Source: Pseudomonadota bacterium
GTDB taxonomy: Bacteria > Pseudomonadota > Gammaproteobacteria > Burkholderiales > Burkholderiaceae_C
Assembly (NCBI GenBank): GCA_023387335.1
Contig: JAEWIF010000001.1
Location: 1 to 52,969 of the forward strand
Direction: 5' to 3'
DNA: 52,969 bases
A program made the translations under genes and the position numbers. The notes under the pieces were generated by a model, which searched no databases, was not told the origin of the DNA, and saw only the letters and a program-made list of their open reading frames with translations. Positions 43,232 to 50,447 of the stretch are shown here, one piece after another. Positions within the stretch are counted from its first letter, which is position 1; each line of letters starts with the position of its first letter.

Positions 43232-44092
43232 ATGACCGCCCGCCTTCCCCCTCCCATGCAGATCGACGGCCACACCGAGCTGATCGCCCACCTGGGCCAT
43301 CCGACGCACTCGTTCAAGGCGCCGATGATCTACAACCCCTATTTCGAGTCCATAGGCGTCAATGCCGTCGTGGTCCCGATGGGGTGCCGGCCGGAAAGCT
43401 TCCCGCAGGTGCTGCGCGGTCTCTTCACGCTCGACAACGTGCGCGGCGCGCTCATCACCATGCCGCACAAGGTGAGCGTGGTCGCGCTGCTCGACGAGGT
43501 CACGCCCACCGTGCGCGTCGCGGGCGCCTGCAACGCGGTCAGGCGCGATGCGGCCGGACGCCTGGTGGGCGACATGTTCGACGGCGAGGGCTTCGTGCGC
43601 GGGCTGCGCCGCAAGGGCATGCGCCTGTCGGGCGCGCGCGTGCTGGTGGTGGGATGCGGCGGCGTGGGCTGCGCCATCGCCGCTTCGCTGGCCGCCGCCG
43701 GCGTGGGATCGATCACGCTGCACGACCTCGACGGCGCCGCCATGGCCGGCCTGGCGAGCCGCCTGCAGGTCCATTACCCCGCGATCCAGGTCCTCACCGG
43801 CCGCAACGACCCCGAGGGCATGGACCTCGTCGTCAACGCCACGCCGCTGGGCATGGACCCGGGCGACCCTCTCCCGATCGACATCGACCGGCTGCGGCCC
43901 GGCACCTTCGTCGGCGAGGTCGTCATGAAGACCGAGATGACCGCCTTCCTCACCGCCGCGCAGGCGCGCGGCTGTCCGGTGCAGGTCGGCACCGACATGC
44001 TGTTCGAGATGATCCCCGCGTACCTGGAGTTCTTCGGGTACCCGACCACCGACGCGCAGACGCTGCGCTCGGTCGCGCGCCTCAAGTACTGA
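43232..44092 (+). CDS. AroE-fold shikimate/quinate dehydrogenase-like protein
   Basis: A 286-residue AroE-fold protein. It keeps the catalytic Lys80 (ITMPHK), Asp117 and the nucleotide motif GCGGVG (141-146). The N-terminal substrate motif, usually H-S-x-S-P, reads HSFKAP (26-31), so the second serine is gone, and G-D-N-T-D-G reads GDMFDG (113-118), replacing the substrate-contacting Asn with Met. It therefore probably oxidises a relative of shikimate or quinate. It lies between dctP2 and the VOC gene in one operon. No second aroE is in the window. Confidence 0.85.
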   Translation: MTARLPPPMQIDGHTELIAHLGHPTHSFKAPMIYNPYFESIGVNAVVVPMGCRPESFPQVLRGLFTLDNVRGALITMPHKVSVVALLDEVTPTVRVAGACNAVRRDAAGRLVGDMFDGEGFVRGLRRKGMRLSGARVLVVGCGGVGCAIAASLAAAGVGSITLHDLDGAAMAGLASRLQVHYPAIQVLTGRNDPEGMDLVVNATPLGMDPGDPLPIDIDRLRPGTFVGEVVMKTEMTAFLTAAQARGCPVQVGTDMLFEMIPAYLEFFGYPTTDAQTLRSVARLKY

Positions 44093-44127
44093 AGCCCGTC
44101 CGGGCCTTTCGAAGGAGTTCGAGTTCC

Positions 44128-45036
44128 ATGAGCGACCTTCTCCTCCATCCCGAACACGCGCGCGAGCCGCTGCAGGCCTCGTTCAGCGACGAGGCGAATC
44201 CGATCGGCCTCGACGGCGTGGAGTTCATCGAATACGCCACCGCCAAGCCGCAGGCGCTCGGCCAGGTGCTGGAGATGATGGGCTTCCGGCCCGTCGCGCG
44301 GCACCGCTCGCGCGAGGTGCTGCTGTACCGGCACGGCGGCCTGAACGTCGTGGTCAACGCGCACGAGATCGATGCCGCCGTCGCCGGCCAGGCGCCGGTG
44401 CTGGCCGCGATGGCGCTGCGTGTCCGCGATGCGCGCAGCGCCTGGCGCTACGTGCTGGAGCACGGCGGCTGGGAGGTGCCCACGCATCCCGAGGCGATGG
44501 AGCTGAACATCCCCGCCATCCACGGCTGCGGCGGCAGCCGCATCTACTTCGTGGACCGCTACAAGGAGTTCTCGATCTACGACGTGGACTTCGTGCCGAT
44601 CCCGACCGTGGAGCAGCATCCGCCGGCGGTCGCGGGCATCCACTTCTTCGGCATCGTGCAGTACATCGGCGCGGCGCGCAGCTACGACTGGATCGAGTTC
44701 TACCACGAGCTGTTCGGCATCGAACTCATCCCCGACGAGCAGCGGTTCGGCATCATGCCCGCCGGCAAGCTGCTGCGGGCGCCGGCGGTCGATCCGGCCC
44801 ACCGCTTCATGCTGCAGCTGATCGAGCCCGACCTGGACGTGGACGACGGCCGCGAGCGGCTGCAGCGCATCGGCCTGGGCGTGCCCGACGTGCTGGCGGC
44901 CGTGAAGGCCCTGCGCGAGCTGGGCATCGAGTTCGTCGAGACCGAGGCCGCGCACACCGAGCGCCGCGGCGCGCTCACCAGGACCTACCTGGGCAGCGTG
45001 GTGTTCGAGCTGGTGCACAGCGAGCGGCAGCCATGA
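44128..45036 (+). CDS. VOC/HPPD-like protein, detached half of QuiC
   Basis: A 302-residue vicinal-oxygen-chelate protein with two HPPD-like modules. Candidate metal residues are His172 (VAGIHFFGIVQY) and Glu294 (VFELVHSE). The position of the middle His of HPPD (VQHIAL) reads LQRIGL, with Arg247, so the metal site is probably incomplete. In Pseudomonas QuiC a similar domain is fused behind the 3-dehydroshikimate dehydratase; here it is a separate gene, just upstream and overlapping it by ATGA. GAAGGAG precedes the start. Likely a structural partner rather than a dioxygenase. Confidence 0.8.
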   Translation: MSDLLLHPEHAREPLQASFSDEANPIGLDGVEFIEYATAKPQALGQVLEMMGFRPVARHRSREVLLYRHGGLNVVVNAHEIDAAVAGQAPVLAAMALRVRDARSAWRYVLEHGGWEVPTHPEAMELNIPAIHGCGGSRIYFVDRYKEFSIYDVDFVPIPTVEQHPPAVAGIHFFGIVQYIGAARSYDWIEFYHELFGIELIPDEQRFGIMPAGKLLRAPAVDPAHRFMLQLIEPDLDVDDGRERLQRIGLGVPDVLAAVKALRELGIEFVETEAAHTERRGALTRTYLGSVVFELVHSERQP

Positions 45037-45950
45037 ACCCCCATCGCCGCGGCATGGAGCAGGCCATCGCCGGCTTCGGCATGGACACGATCACGCTGGC
45101 CGGTCCGCTGGAGGCCAAGCTGGAGGCCATGGCCGAAGCCGGCTTCAGCCAGGTGATGCTCAAGGCCAACGACCTGGTCGGCCATCCGGGCGGCTGGAAG
45201 GCCGCGGTCGCCGCGGTGCAGGCCAGCGGCCTGCGCGGCACCGGCTTCCAGGTGCTGCGCGATTTCGAAGGGCTCTCGGGCCACCTGCACCAGTACAAGG
45301 TGGACATCGCCAAGACCATGCTGGAGATGTGCGCGGCTCTCGGCTGCAAGGTGCTGCTGGCGTGCTCCTCCACCTCCACCCACGCCAGCCAGGACCTGGA
45401 CCACATCGCGCGCGACCTGCGCAAGCTGGCGATGCTGGCCGTGCCGTTCGGCATCCAGGTCGCGTACGAGGGCCTCTCCTGGGGCCGCACCGTCAACGAA
45501 TACACGACCGCCTGGGACGTGGTGTGCCGCGCCGACTGTCCCAACCTTGGAATGGGCATCGACTCGTACCACATCCTCGCGGCGCGCACGCCGCTGGACG
45601 CGGTGGAGGACCTGGACCCGTCGCGCATCTTCCTCGTGCAGCTGTCGGACTTCATGTGGCAGGAAACGCGCACCTTCGAGGAGCGCATGGCCACCGCGCG
45701 CACCTACCGCGTGTTCCCGGGGGAGGGCGTGCACACGCCGCAGCTGGTGGAGCTGGTGCTCAAGCTGGACGCGCTCGGCTACGCCGGCGACTACAGCTTC
45801 GAGGTGTTCAACGACGACTACCTCCAGATGCCACTGCCGATGGTGGCCGAACGCGGACGCCGGTCGGCGCTGTGGCTGGCCGAGGAAGTGCTGCGGCGCT
45901 CGGCGCCGCTGCCGGGCCGGCTGAAGCTGCGCGCGCTCCAGCCGACCTGA
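45033..45950 (+). CDS. 3-dehydroshikimate dehydratase-like TIM barrel (QuiC N-domain type)
   Basis: A 305-residue sugar-phosphate isomerase/epimerase-fold protein. The four metal ligands of QuiC/AsbF-type dehydratases are in place: Glu146 (VAYEGLSWGR), Asp177 (GIDSYHIL), Gln203 (LVQLSDF) and Glu257 (YSFEVFND). The VFPGEG loop matches FPGQG of the family. Expected reaction: 3-dehydroshikimate to protocatechuate, the exit to ring cleavage. It is the last gene of the operon and overlaps the VOC gene by 4 bases. No protocatechuate dioxygenase is in the window. Confidence 0.85.
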   Translation: MNPHRRGMEQAIAGFGMDTITLAGPLEAKLEAMAEAGFSQVMLKANDLVGHPGGWKAAVAAVQASGLRGTGFQVLRDFEGLSGHLHQYKVDIAKTMLEMCAALGCKVLLACSSTSTHASQDLDHIARDLRKLAMLAVPFGIQVAYEGLSWGRTVNEYTTAWDVVCRADCPNLGMGIDSYHILAARTPLDAVEDLDPSRIFLVQLSDFMWQETRTFEERMATARTYRVFPGEGVHTPQLVELVLKLDALGYAGDYSFEVFNDDYLQMPLPMVAERGRRSALWLAEEVLRRSAPLPGRLKLRALQPT

Positions 45951-45952
45951 GT

Positions 45953-46960
45953 TCAGCGCACCGAGGCGCGGACCTTCTCGATCTCGGCGCGGTAAAGCTT
46001 CACCGTGGCCGCGTCGTAGCTGCCGGCGAACTTGTCGGCCACCGGCTGCGTGAGCTCGCGCATCTTCGCCAGCGTGGCCGGCGGGACGTCGTTGATCTGC
46101 ATGCCCTTGGCCTCCAGCTCCTTGCGCGCCGTGGCCGCGGCCTGGCGGCTCAGGTTGCGCTGGTAGGCGCCCGCTTCGACCATCGCGTCCTGCACGATCT
46201 TCTTCTCCTCGGCCGACAGCTGGTCCCAGGTCTTCCTGCTGATGACGACCGGGTTGGCGGTGTAGACGTGGTTGGTGACGCTCAGGTACTTCTGCACCTC
46301 GTGGAACTTGCTGGTGAGCACCACGGCGAACGGGTTCTCCTGCGCATCCATCGCCTTGGATTCGAGCGCGCCATAGAGCTCCGGGAAGGCCATCGGCACG
46401 GGGTTGGTGCCCAGCGCGCTGAACGCCTCGATGAACATCGGGTTCGGGATCACGCGCAGCTTCAGGCCCTTCAGGTCCTCGACGTTGACCACGGGCTTGC
46501 GGCTGTTGGTGAAGTTGCGAAAGCCCGTCTCCCAGAACGCCAGGCCGACCATGTTCTTCTCCGGCAGCCTGGCCATCAGCGCCTGGCCGAACGGACCGGC
46601 CACCAATGCGTCCACCTGCTCGGCCTTGCTGAACGAGAAGGGGATGTCCAGCAGCGTGAACTCCTTGACCACGGCGCCCATGGTGGTGGCCGAGGGCAGG
46701 GTGATGTCCTGGAAGCCGCCTTGCACCGCGCTCAGCTGCTGGGCCTCGCCGCCGACGGCGCCGCCGCCCAGCTCCTGCACCTTGATCTTGCCGCCGCTCC
46801 TGCCCGCGACGATCTCGCCGAACTTCTGCACGGCCAGCGAGATGGGATGGCCCGGCTGCACCACGTGCCCGAACTTGAGCGTGCGTTCCTGGATCTGCGC
46901 CGAGGCGCCCGCGCACGCGGCGGCCAGGGCCGTCAGCGTGACCAGCTTGCGAAGGTTCAT
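45953..46960 (-). CDS. TRAP transporter substrate-binding protein (DctP) 3
   Basis: A 335-residue periplasmic DctP with signal peptide about 1-21 (ending ASAQ). It has FGHVVQPGHPISLAVQKFGEI, LRVIPNPMFIEAF and ALESKAMDAQENPF. It looks closer to DctP1 than to DctP2 (for example both share PF-x-x-x-x-x-Q-x-DAL). It has no permease genes of its own and is convergent with the QuiC-like gene, 2 bases apart. Co-transcribed with the upstream barrel protein. GAGGAGACATCC precedes the ATG. Confidence 0.93.
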   Translation of the reverse strand: MNLRKLVTLTALAAACAGASAQIQERTLKFGHVVQPGHPISLAVQKFGEIVAGRSGGKIKVQELGGGAVGGEAQQLSAVQGGFQDITLPSATTMGAVVKEFTLLDIPFSFSKAEQVDALVAGPFGQALMARLPEKNMVGLAFWETGFRNFTNSRKPVVNVEDLKGLKLRVIPNPMFIEAFSALGTNPVPMAFPELYGALESKAMDAQENPFAVVLTSKFHEVQKYLSVTNHVYTANPVVISRKTWDQLSAEEKKIVQDAMVEAGAYQRNLSRQAAATARKELEAKGMQINDVPPATLAKMRELTQPVADKFAGSYDAATVKLYRAEIEKVRASVR

Positions 46961-46970
46961 GGATGTCTCC

Positions 46971-47669
46971 TCAGGTGAATGATTCGGATCGGTCGGCTTC
47001 GGCGGGCAGGGCGGTGTACGACAGCGTGTACAGCCCGCGCTCGGCGCCCGGCGCCGCGCCCGCGGCGGTCAGGGCCTGGTCACCGAGCTCTGCGGCCGAC
47101 AACGAGTTCAAGGCAGCGGCGTCGTAGCCGACGGCCACGAACACCCAGTCGGCATAGCGGTCGGCGCCGCGCATCTTCTGTTCGGTCGTCTGCGCGATGG
47201 CGGGCGCCTCGTGCCGCAGCAGGTGGGCGCCCACGCAGCCGGGACGGTCGGCCAGCTGCGCGGCGAGTTCGCGAAGGGAGGCCCGCAAGGCTTCGTCACG
47301 CCCGGCCGCGGGCGAGAGCCTCACCGTCAGCGAGTGCCGCGCCACGCCGCCGCCGGCCGACTCGAGCACGCGGCACTGGCTGCGAACCATGTTGCGGTGG
47401 TGCGGCATCATCCGCGTCGACCAGGGCGTGGGCGCGTTCAGCCGCGCCAGGTAGTGCGGCGACGACAGGATCTCGTGCGATTCCAGTTCGTACATCTGGA
47501 AGACGCCCTCGCCGCCGTCGGCGCTGCTCCAGCGCGTGGCGCGCCGGAAACCGGGGATGCCCAGCCGCTCGCGGAAATGCTCGTGAGAGTGCCAGTCCTC
47601 GAATTCCGCGCGCGCGGCCGCCGCCACGTCCCACCACATCGCGAGAGCCGCCTTGCCCGTCAATGCCAT
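46971..47669 (-). CDS. EthD-like dimeric alpha/beta-barrel protein, unknown function
   Basis: A 232-residue protein that looks like two ferredoxin-like (EthD-type) halves. The first half has EFEDWHSHEHFRERLGIPGFRRATRW, the pattern of small barrel proteins that act on aromatic or polyketide-like compounds; the second half starts near RHSLTVRLSPAAGRDEALRASL. No assigned function. It heads the operon with dctP3 and is divergent from IclR 2 across two palindromes, so IclR 2 probably controls it. Confidence 0.65.
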   Translation of the reverse strand: MALTGKAALAMWWDVAAAARAEFEDWHSHEHFRERLGIPGFRRATRWSSADGGEGVFQMYELESHEILSSPHYLARLNAPTPWSTRMMPHHRNMVRSQCRVLESAGGGVARHSLTVRLSPAAGRDEALRASLRELAAQLADRPGCVGAHLLRHEAPAIAQTTEQKMRGADRYADWVFVAVGYDAAALNSLSAAELGDQALTAAGAAPGAERGLYTLSYTALPAEADRSESFT

Positions 47670-47721
47670 GCACGCCGTCCTGCCTCGTTCGTTCGTCCAG
47701 GGGTCTCATGATGCAGGAAAG

Positions 47722-47736
47722 TTGAACGTCGTTCAA
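47722..47736. promoter_or_regulatory. Perfect palindrome TTGAACGTCGTTCAA, candidate IclR operator
   Basis: A 15-base perfect palindrome between the EthD-like gene and IclR 2. Its core matches the site before IclR 1 at 9 of 11 positions. Confidence 0.6.
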
Positions 47737-47749
47737 ATTTTCCATGGCG

Positions 47750-47762
47750 TTCAAAATTTGAA
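47750..47762. promoter_or_regulatory. Perfect palindrome TTCAAAATTTGAA, candidate IclR operator
   Basis: A 13-base perfect palindrome, 27 bases centre to centre from the first one (nearly three helical turns apart), which would put both sites roughly on one face. TTCAAA-type half sites are common for IclR regulators. Confidence 0.6.
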
Positions 47763-47799
47763 TGGCTACACTCGAAATCTCATCAGCGATCGGACCCCC

Positions 47800-48639
47800 A
47801 TGAGCGGCGCCCTCGAAAAATCACTGGCCATCCTGGAGTACCTCACCGAGCTGCCCGACGGCGCCCCCCTCGCGCAGATCGCGGGCGACCTGAACCAGCT
47901 GCGCAGCGGCTGCCATCGCACGCTGCACGAGTTGATCCGCTACGGCTACGTGCGCCAGTTGCCGCAGCGCGGCGAGTACGCCCTCACCACCAAGATGGCG
48001 TCGATGGGGCTGAGCTTCCTCAGCAAGTCCGGCGTGGTGGACATCGCGCAGCCGGTCATCAGCCGGCTGGCGCAGGCCAGCGAGGAACTGGTGCGCCTGG
48101 CCATCGTGGACGGCGAGCGCCTCACGCTGGTGGCCAAGGCGCAGGGCGCGCGTTCGGGCCTGCTGTACGACCCCGACATGGGCATCGACCTGCGCCTGTC
48201 GTGCAGCGCCGCCGGCCAGGCCTGGCTGATGACGCTGCCGGAGGACCGGGCCATCGAGCTCGTCACGCGGCAGGGCCTGGGCGACCCGAAGCACTTCGGC
48301 CCCAACGCGCCCACCAGCATCAAGGCGCTGCTGAAGATCCTGGCCGACCACCGCAAGCGCGGTTTCAGCGTCATCCAGGACGCCTACGCGCCGGGCATGA
48401 GCTCGATGGCCGCGCCGGTGCGCAGGGGCGACGAGCCCACCACGGGCGTGGTGGTGATCGCCGGTCCCTCGGCGCGGCTCACGCTGGCGCGCATGAAGCA
48501 GTTCGGGCCGGCGCTGCTGCGCGCGGCGGAAGAACTCGCGCTGTCCGGCAACGCCTCGCCCCTGCTGAAGTCGGCGAACACGGGCACCTGGGGCAACGTC
48601 GCCGAGAAGCCGGCGCGCCGCGCGGGAGCCGCGCGATGA
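47800..48639 (+). CDS. IclR-family regulator 2
   Basis: A 279-residue IclR protein: SLAILEYLTELPDGAPLAQIAGDLNQLRSGCHRTLHELIRYGYV (HTH) and RLAIVDGERLTLVAKAQGARSGLLYDPDMGIDLRLSCSAAGQAWL in the effector domain. Nearly every motif is shared with IclR 1, so the pair likely sense related compounds. The start at 47800 matches the paralogue; the longer open frame covers the palindromes. Its stop overlaps the SMP-30 gene (ATGA). Confidence 0.9.
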   Translation: MSGALEKSLAILEYLTELPDGAPLAQIAGDLNQLRSGCHRTLHELIRYGYVRQLPQRGEYALTTKMASMGLSFLSKSGVVDIAQPVISRLAQASEELVRLAIVDGERLTLVAKAQGARSGLLYDPDMGIDLRLSCSAAGQAWLMTLPEDRAIELVTRQGLGDPKHFGPNAPTSIKALLKILADHRKRGFSVIQDAYAPGMSSMAAPVRRGDEPTTGVVVIAGPSARLTLARMKQFGPALLRAAEELALSGNASPLLKSANTGTWGNVAEKPARRAGAAR

Positions 48640-49523
48640 ATCCCGTGCGCTGCGTGGTGCCGGGCCAGGACGTGCTCGGCGAGACGCCGCTCTGGTGCGA
48701 ACGGACCGCATCGCTCCTCTGGCTGGACATCGACGGCGGCAAGCTGCAGCGTTTCCATCCCGCGAGCGGGCGGCACGACGTCTTCACCTTCGATGCGCGC
48801 TACGCCGGCTCGCTGGCGCTTACGCACAACCCCGGCCGCGTGCTGCTCGGGCTGGACCTCGCCCTGTTCCATTTCGACCTGGGCACCGGCGATTTGCAGC
48901 TGCTGGCGCAGGTGGAGCCCGCCGACCAGGACAACCGCCTCAACGACGGCCGCTGCGACGCGCGGGGGCGCTTCTGGGTGGGCACGATGGACAACCACCT
49001 GTGCCGGCCCAACGGCGGGTTCTACCGCGTCGAGCCCGGCGGCCGCGTCGAGCGCCTGTTCGGCGACGTGATCGTGTCCAACACCGTGGCCCTCTCGCCG
49101 CGGCAGGACACGCTGTACTTCTCGGACACGCGCCGCTTCACCACCTGGAGGTTCGCCCTGGACCTGGAGGGAGGGCGACTCGGGCCCAGGGAGGTCTTCG
49201 TGGACCACACGACGGAGCGCACGCGCCCCGACGGCGCGTGCGTGGACGCCGAAGGCTTCGTCTGGAACGCGATCTTCGCGGCGGGCCGCGTCGTTCGCTA
49301 TTCGCCGCAAGGGCGGGTCGACCGGGTCATCGAACTGCCGGTGACGAACCCGACCTGCGCCTGCCTGGGCGGGCCCGAGCTGAAGACGCTCTACATCACG
49401 ACGGCGCGCAAGTTCCTCGACCGGGGTCGGCTGCGCAGCGAGCCGCTGGCCGGCAGCGTCCTGGCGGTCGAAGTGGACGTGCCGGGTTTGCCGGAACAGC
49501 GCTTCGGCACGCGCACCCGCTGA
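48636..49523 (+). CDS. SMP-30/gluconolactonase family lactonase
   Basis: A 295-residue six-bladed propeller protein. Metal ligands by family pattern: Glu16 (GETPLW), Asn103 (RLNDGRCD), Asn149 (VSNTVALSP) and Asp199 (RPDGAC). It hydrolyses a sugar lactone to the acid, the kind of substrate a TRAP system and OtnK/OtnC would handle. Coupled to IclR 2. Convergent with the DksA-like gene. Confidence 0.9.
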   Translation: MNPVRCVVPGQDVLGETPLWCERTASLLWLDIDGGKLQRFHPASGRHDVFTFDARYAGSLALTHNPGRVLLGLDLALFHFDLGTGDLQLLAQVEPADQDNRLNDGRCDARGRFWVGTMDNHLCRPNGGFYRVEPGGRVERLFGDVIVSNTVALSPRQDTLYFSDTRRFTTWRFALDLEGGRLGPREVFVDHTTERTRPDGACVDAEGFVWNAIFAAGRVVRYSPQGRVDRVIELPVTNPTCACLGGPELKTLYITTARKFLDRGRLRSEPLAGSVLAVEVDVPGLPEQRFGTRTR

Positions 49524-49533
49524 GGCCGCGCGC

Positions 49534-49926
49534 TCAGCCCGCCGCCGTCGCCCGGGGGTGGGTCTTTTCCCAGGCCTCTTCGTGCTTCAGGCAGAAGCGG
49601 GCTTCCGGCCGCACCTTCAGCCGCTCGAACGGGATCGGCTCGTCGCATTCCTCGCAGCGGCCGTAGTCGCCGCTGCGCATGCGGTCGCGCGCATGGCGCA
49701 CCTCGCGCAACTCGTCCTCCTGCCGCTGCAGCTGCACCAGGTCGACGCTGACGGCCATGCGGGCGTCGCCGTCCTCGACCGAGTCGCGCACGTCCGACGT
49801 GCCGCCGGCCGGCGCGGCCAGCGCCTCGCGCAGCTGGGCGATCGAGGGCTCCAGTTCCTCTTCGCGGCGCGACAGCAGCTGCTGCAGCTCGGCGCGCTGG
49901 GTGGCATTGAGCTCCGGGGTGTCCAT
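49534..49926 (-). CDS. TraR/DksA-family zinc-finger protein
   Basis: A 130-residue protein with a coiled-coil N-terminal part (QRAELQQLLSRREEELEPSIAQLREAL) and a DksA-type zinc finger CEECDEPIPFERLKVRPEARFC (Cys91, Cys94, Cys112). The fourth ligand is His115, in place of the usual Cys. RMRSGDYGRCEECDEPI is the family signature. Such proteins bind the RNA polymerase secondary channel. The start at 49926 matches family length; 12 more in-frame residues are possible. Confidence 0.88.
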   Translation of the reverse strand: MDTPELNATQRAELQQLLSRREEELEPSIAQLREALAAPAGGTSDVRDSVEDGDARMAVSVDLVQLQRQEDELREVRHARDRMRSGDYGRCEECDEPIPFERLKVRPEARFCLKHEEAWEKTHPRATAAG

Positions 49927-50026
49927 CGGGCCATTCTGCGGACGAAGAGTTCCGGCGAGCACCTTCGTCCGGCGGTGTTACGTTCGCTTGCCGCCGCCGG
50001 CCGGGCCCCGCGCCGTTGAGTCGAAT

Positions 50027-50036
50027 GGTTTAAACC
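50027..50036. repeat. GGTTTAAACC palindrome
   Basis: A perfect 10-base A/T-centred palindrome in GC-rich intergenic DNA between the DksA-like and KGG genes. Candidate protein-binding site for the divergent pair; nothing more can be said. Confidence 0.35.
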
Positions 50037-50098
50037 GACACGGCCCGCCGTGCCGTCCGACAGCGTCGCGACCGCTGCCGACGAGCACGTGAGGCCTT

Positions 50099-50106
50099 GT
50101 CCTACA
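50099..50106 (+). promoter_or_regulatory. GTCCTACA box upstream of KGG gene
   Basis: TTGTCCTACACAGA: the 8-base box sits 52 bases before the KGG stress gene. CTACAC resembles a sigma-S type -10 element, which would suit a stress gene, but this is inference. Confidence 0.35.
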
Positions 50107-50157
50107 CAGACCCCGCTGAGCTTGGCCAAGGATGGGCATCTTTCACCAGGAGCCCAC

Positions 50158-50388
50158 ATGACCCAACCCACGGATACCCCTCGCAAGCGCGGTTTTGCCC
50201 TCCTCGACCCGGAAAAGATGAAGCAGGTCGCCGCCCTCGGTGGCCGCACCGCTCACGCGGCCGGCCGGGCCCACCAGTTCTCGCGCGAGGAGGCCCGTGC
50301 CGCCGCTCGCCGCAGCGTGGAAGTGCGCACCCGCCGTGCCGCCGAGTCCCGCCCGGCCGCCTCGGAAGGCTCCGGCCCGACCGCCTGA
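50158..50388 (+). CDS. KGG/con-10-like small stress protein 1
   Basis: A 76-residue protein with RGFALLDPEKMKQVAALGGRTAHAAGRAHQFSREEARAAARR, the repeat type of KGG/con-10 (YciG-like) general stress proteins: small, glycine- and basic-rich, probably disordered until bound. CAGGAG precedes the ATG. An intrinsic terminator follows 24 bases after the stop. It is a paralogue of the gene at 52384-52614. Confidence 0.85.
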   Translation: MTQPTDTPRKRGFALLDPEKMKQVAALGGRTAHAAGRAHQFSREEARAAARRSVEVRTRRAAESRPAASEGSGPTA

Positions 50389-50412
50389 ACCCGACCTCTC
50401 CGGTCTCCCGAA

Positions 50413-50440
50413 CCCCGGCCTTGCGCCGGGGTTTGTTTTT
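50413..50440 (+). terminator. Intrinsic terminator of KGG gene
   Basis: CCCCGGC-CTTGC-GCCGGGG followed by TTTGTTTTT: a perfect 7-base GC stem, 5-base loop and T-run. The best terminator in the window. Confidence 0.9.
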
Positions 50441-50447
50441 GGGCCCT

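Noticed and set aside
40733..43774. A 1013-residue minus-strand open frame across dctM and dctP2
   Set aside because: Antisense shadow with His/Arg/Asp-rich low-complexity sequence; the plus-strand genes have clear TRAP motifs and ribosome sites.
39093..44092. aroQ and the AroE-like gene as part of aromatic amino acid biosynthesis
   Set aside because: They sit between TRAP transporter, TetR/IclR regulators and a QuiC-like dehydratase, which points to catabolism, and their pockets differ from biosynthetic enzymes.
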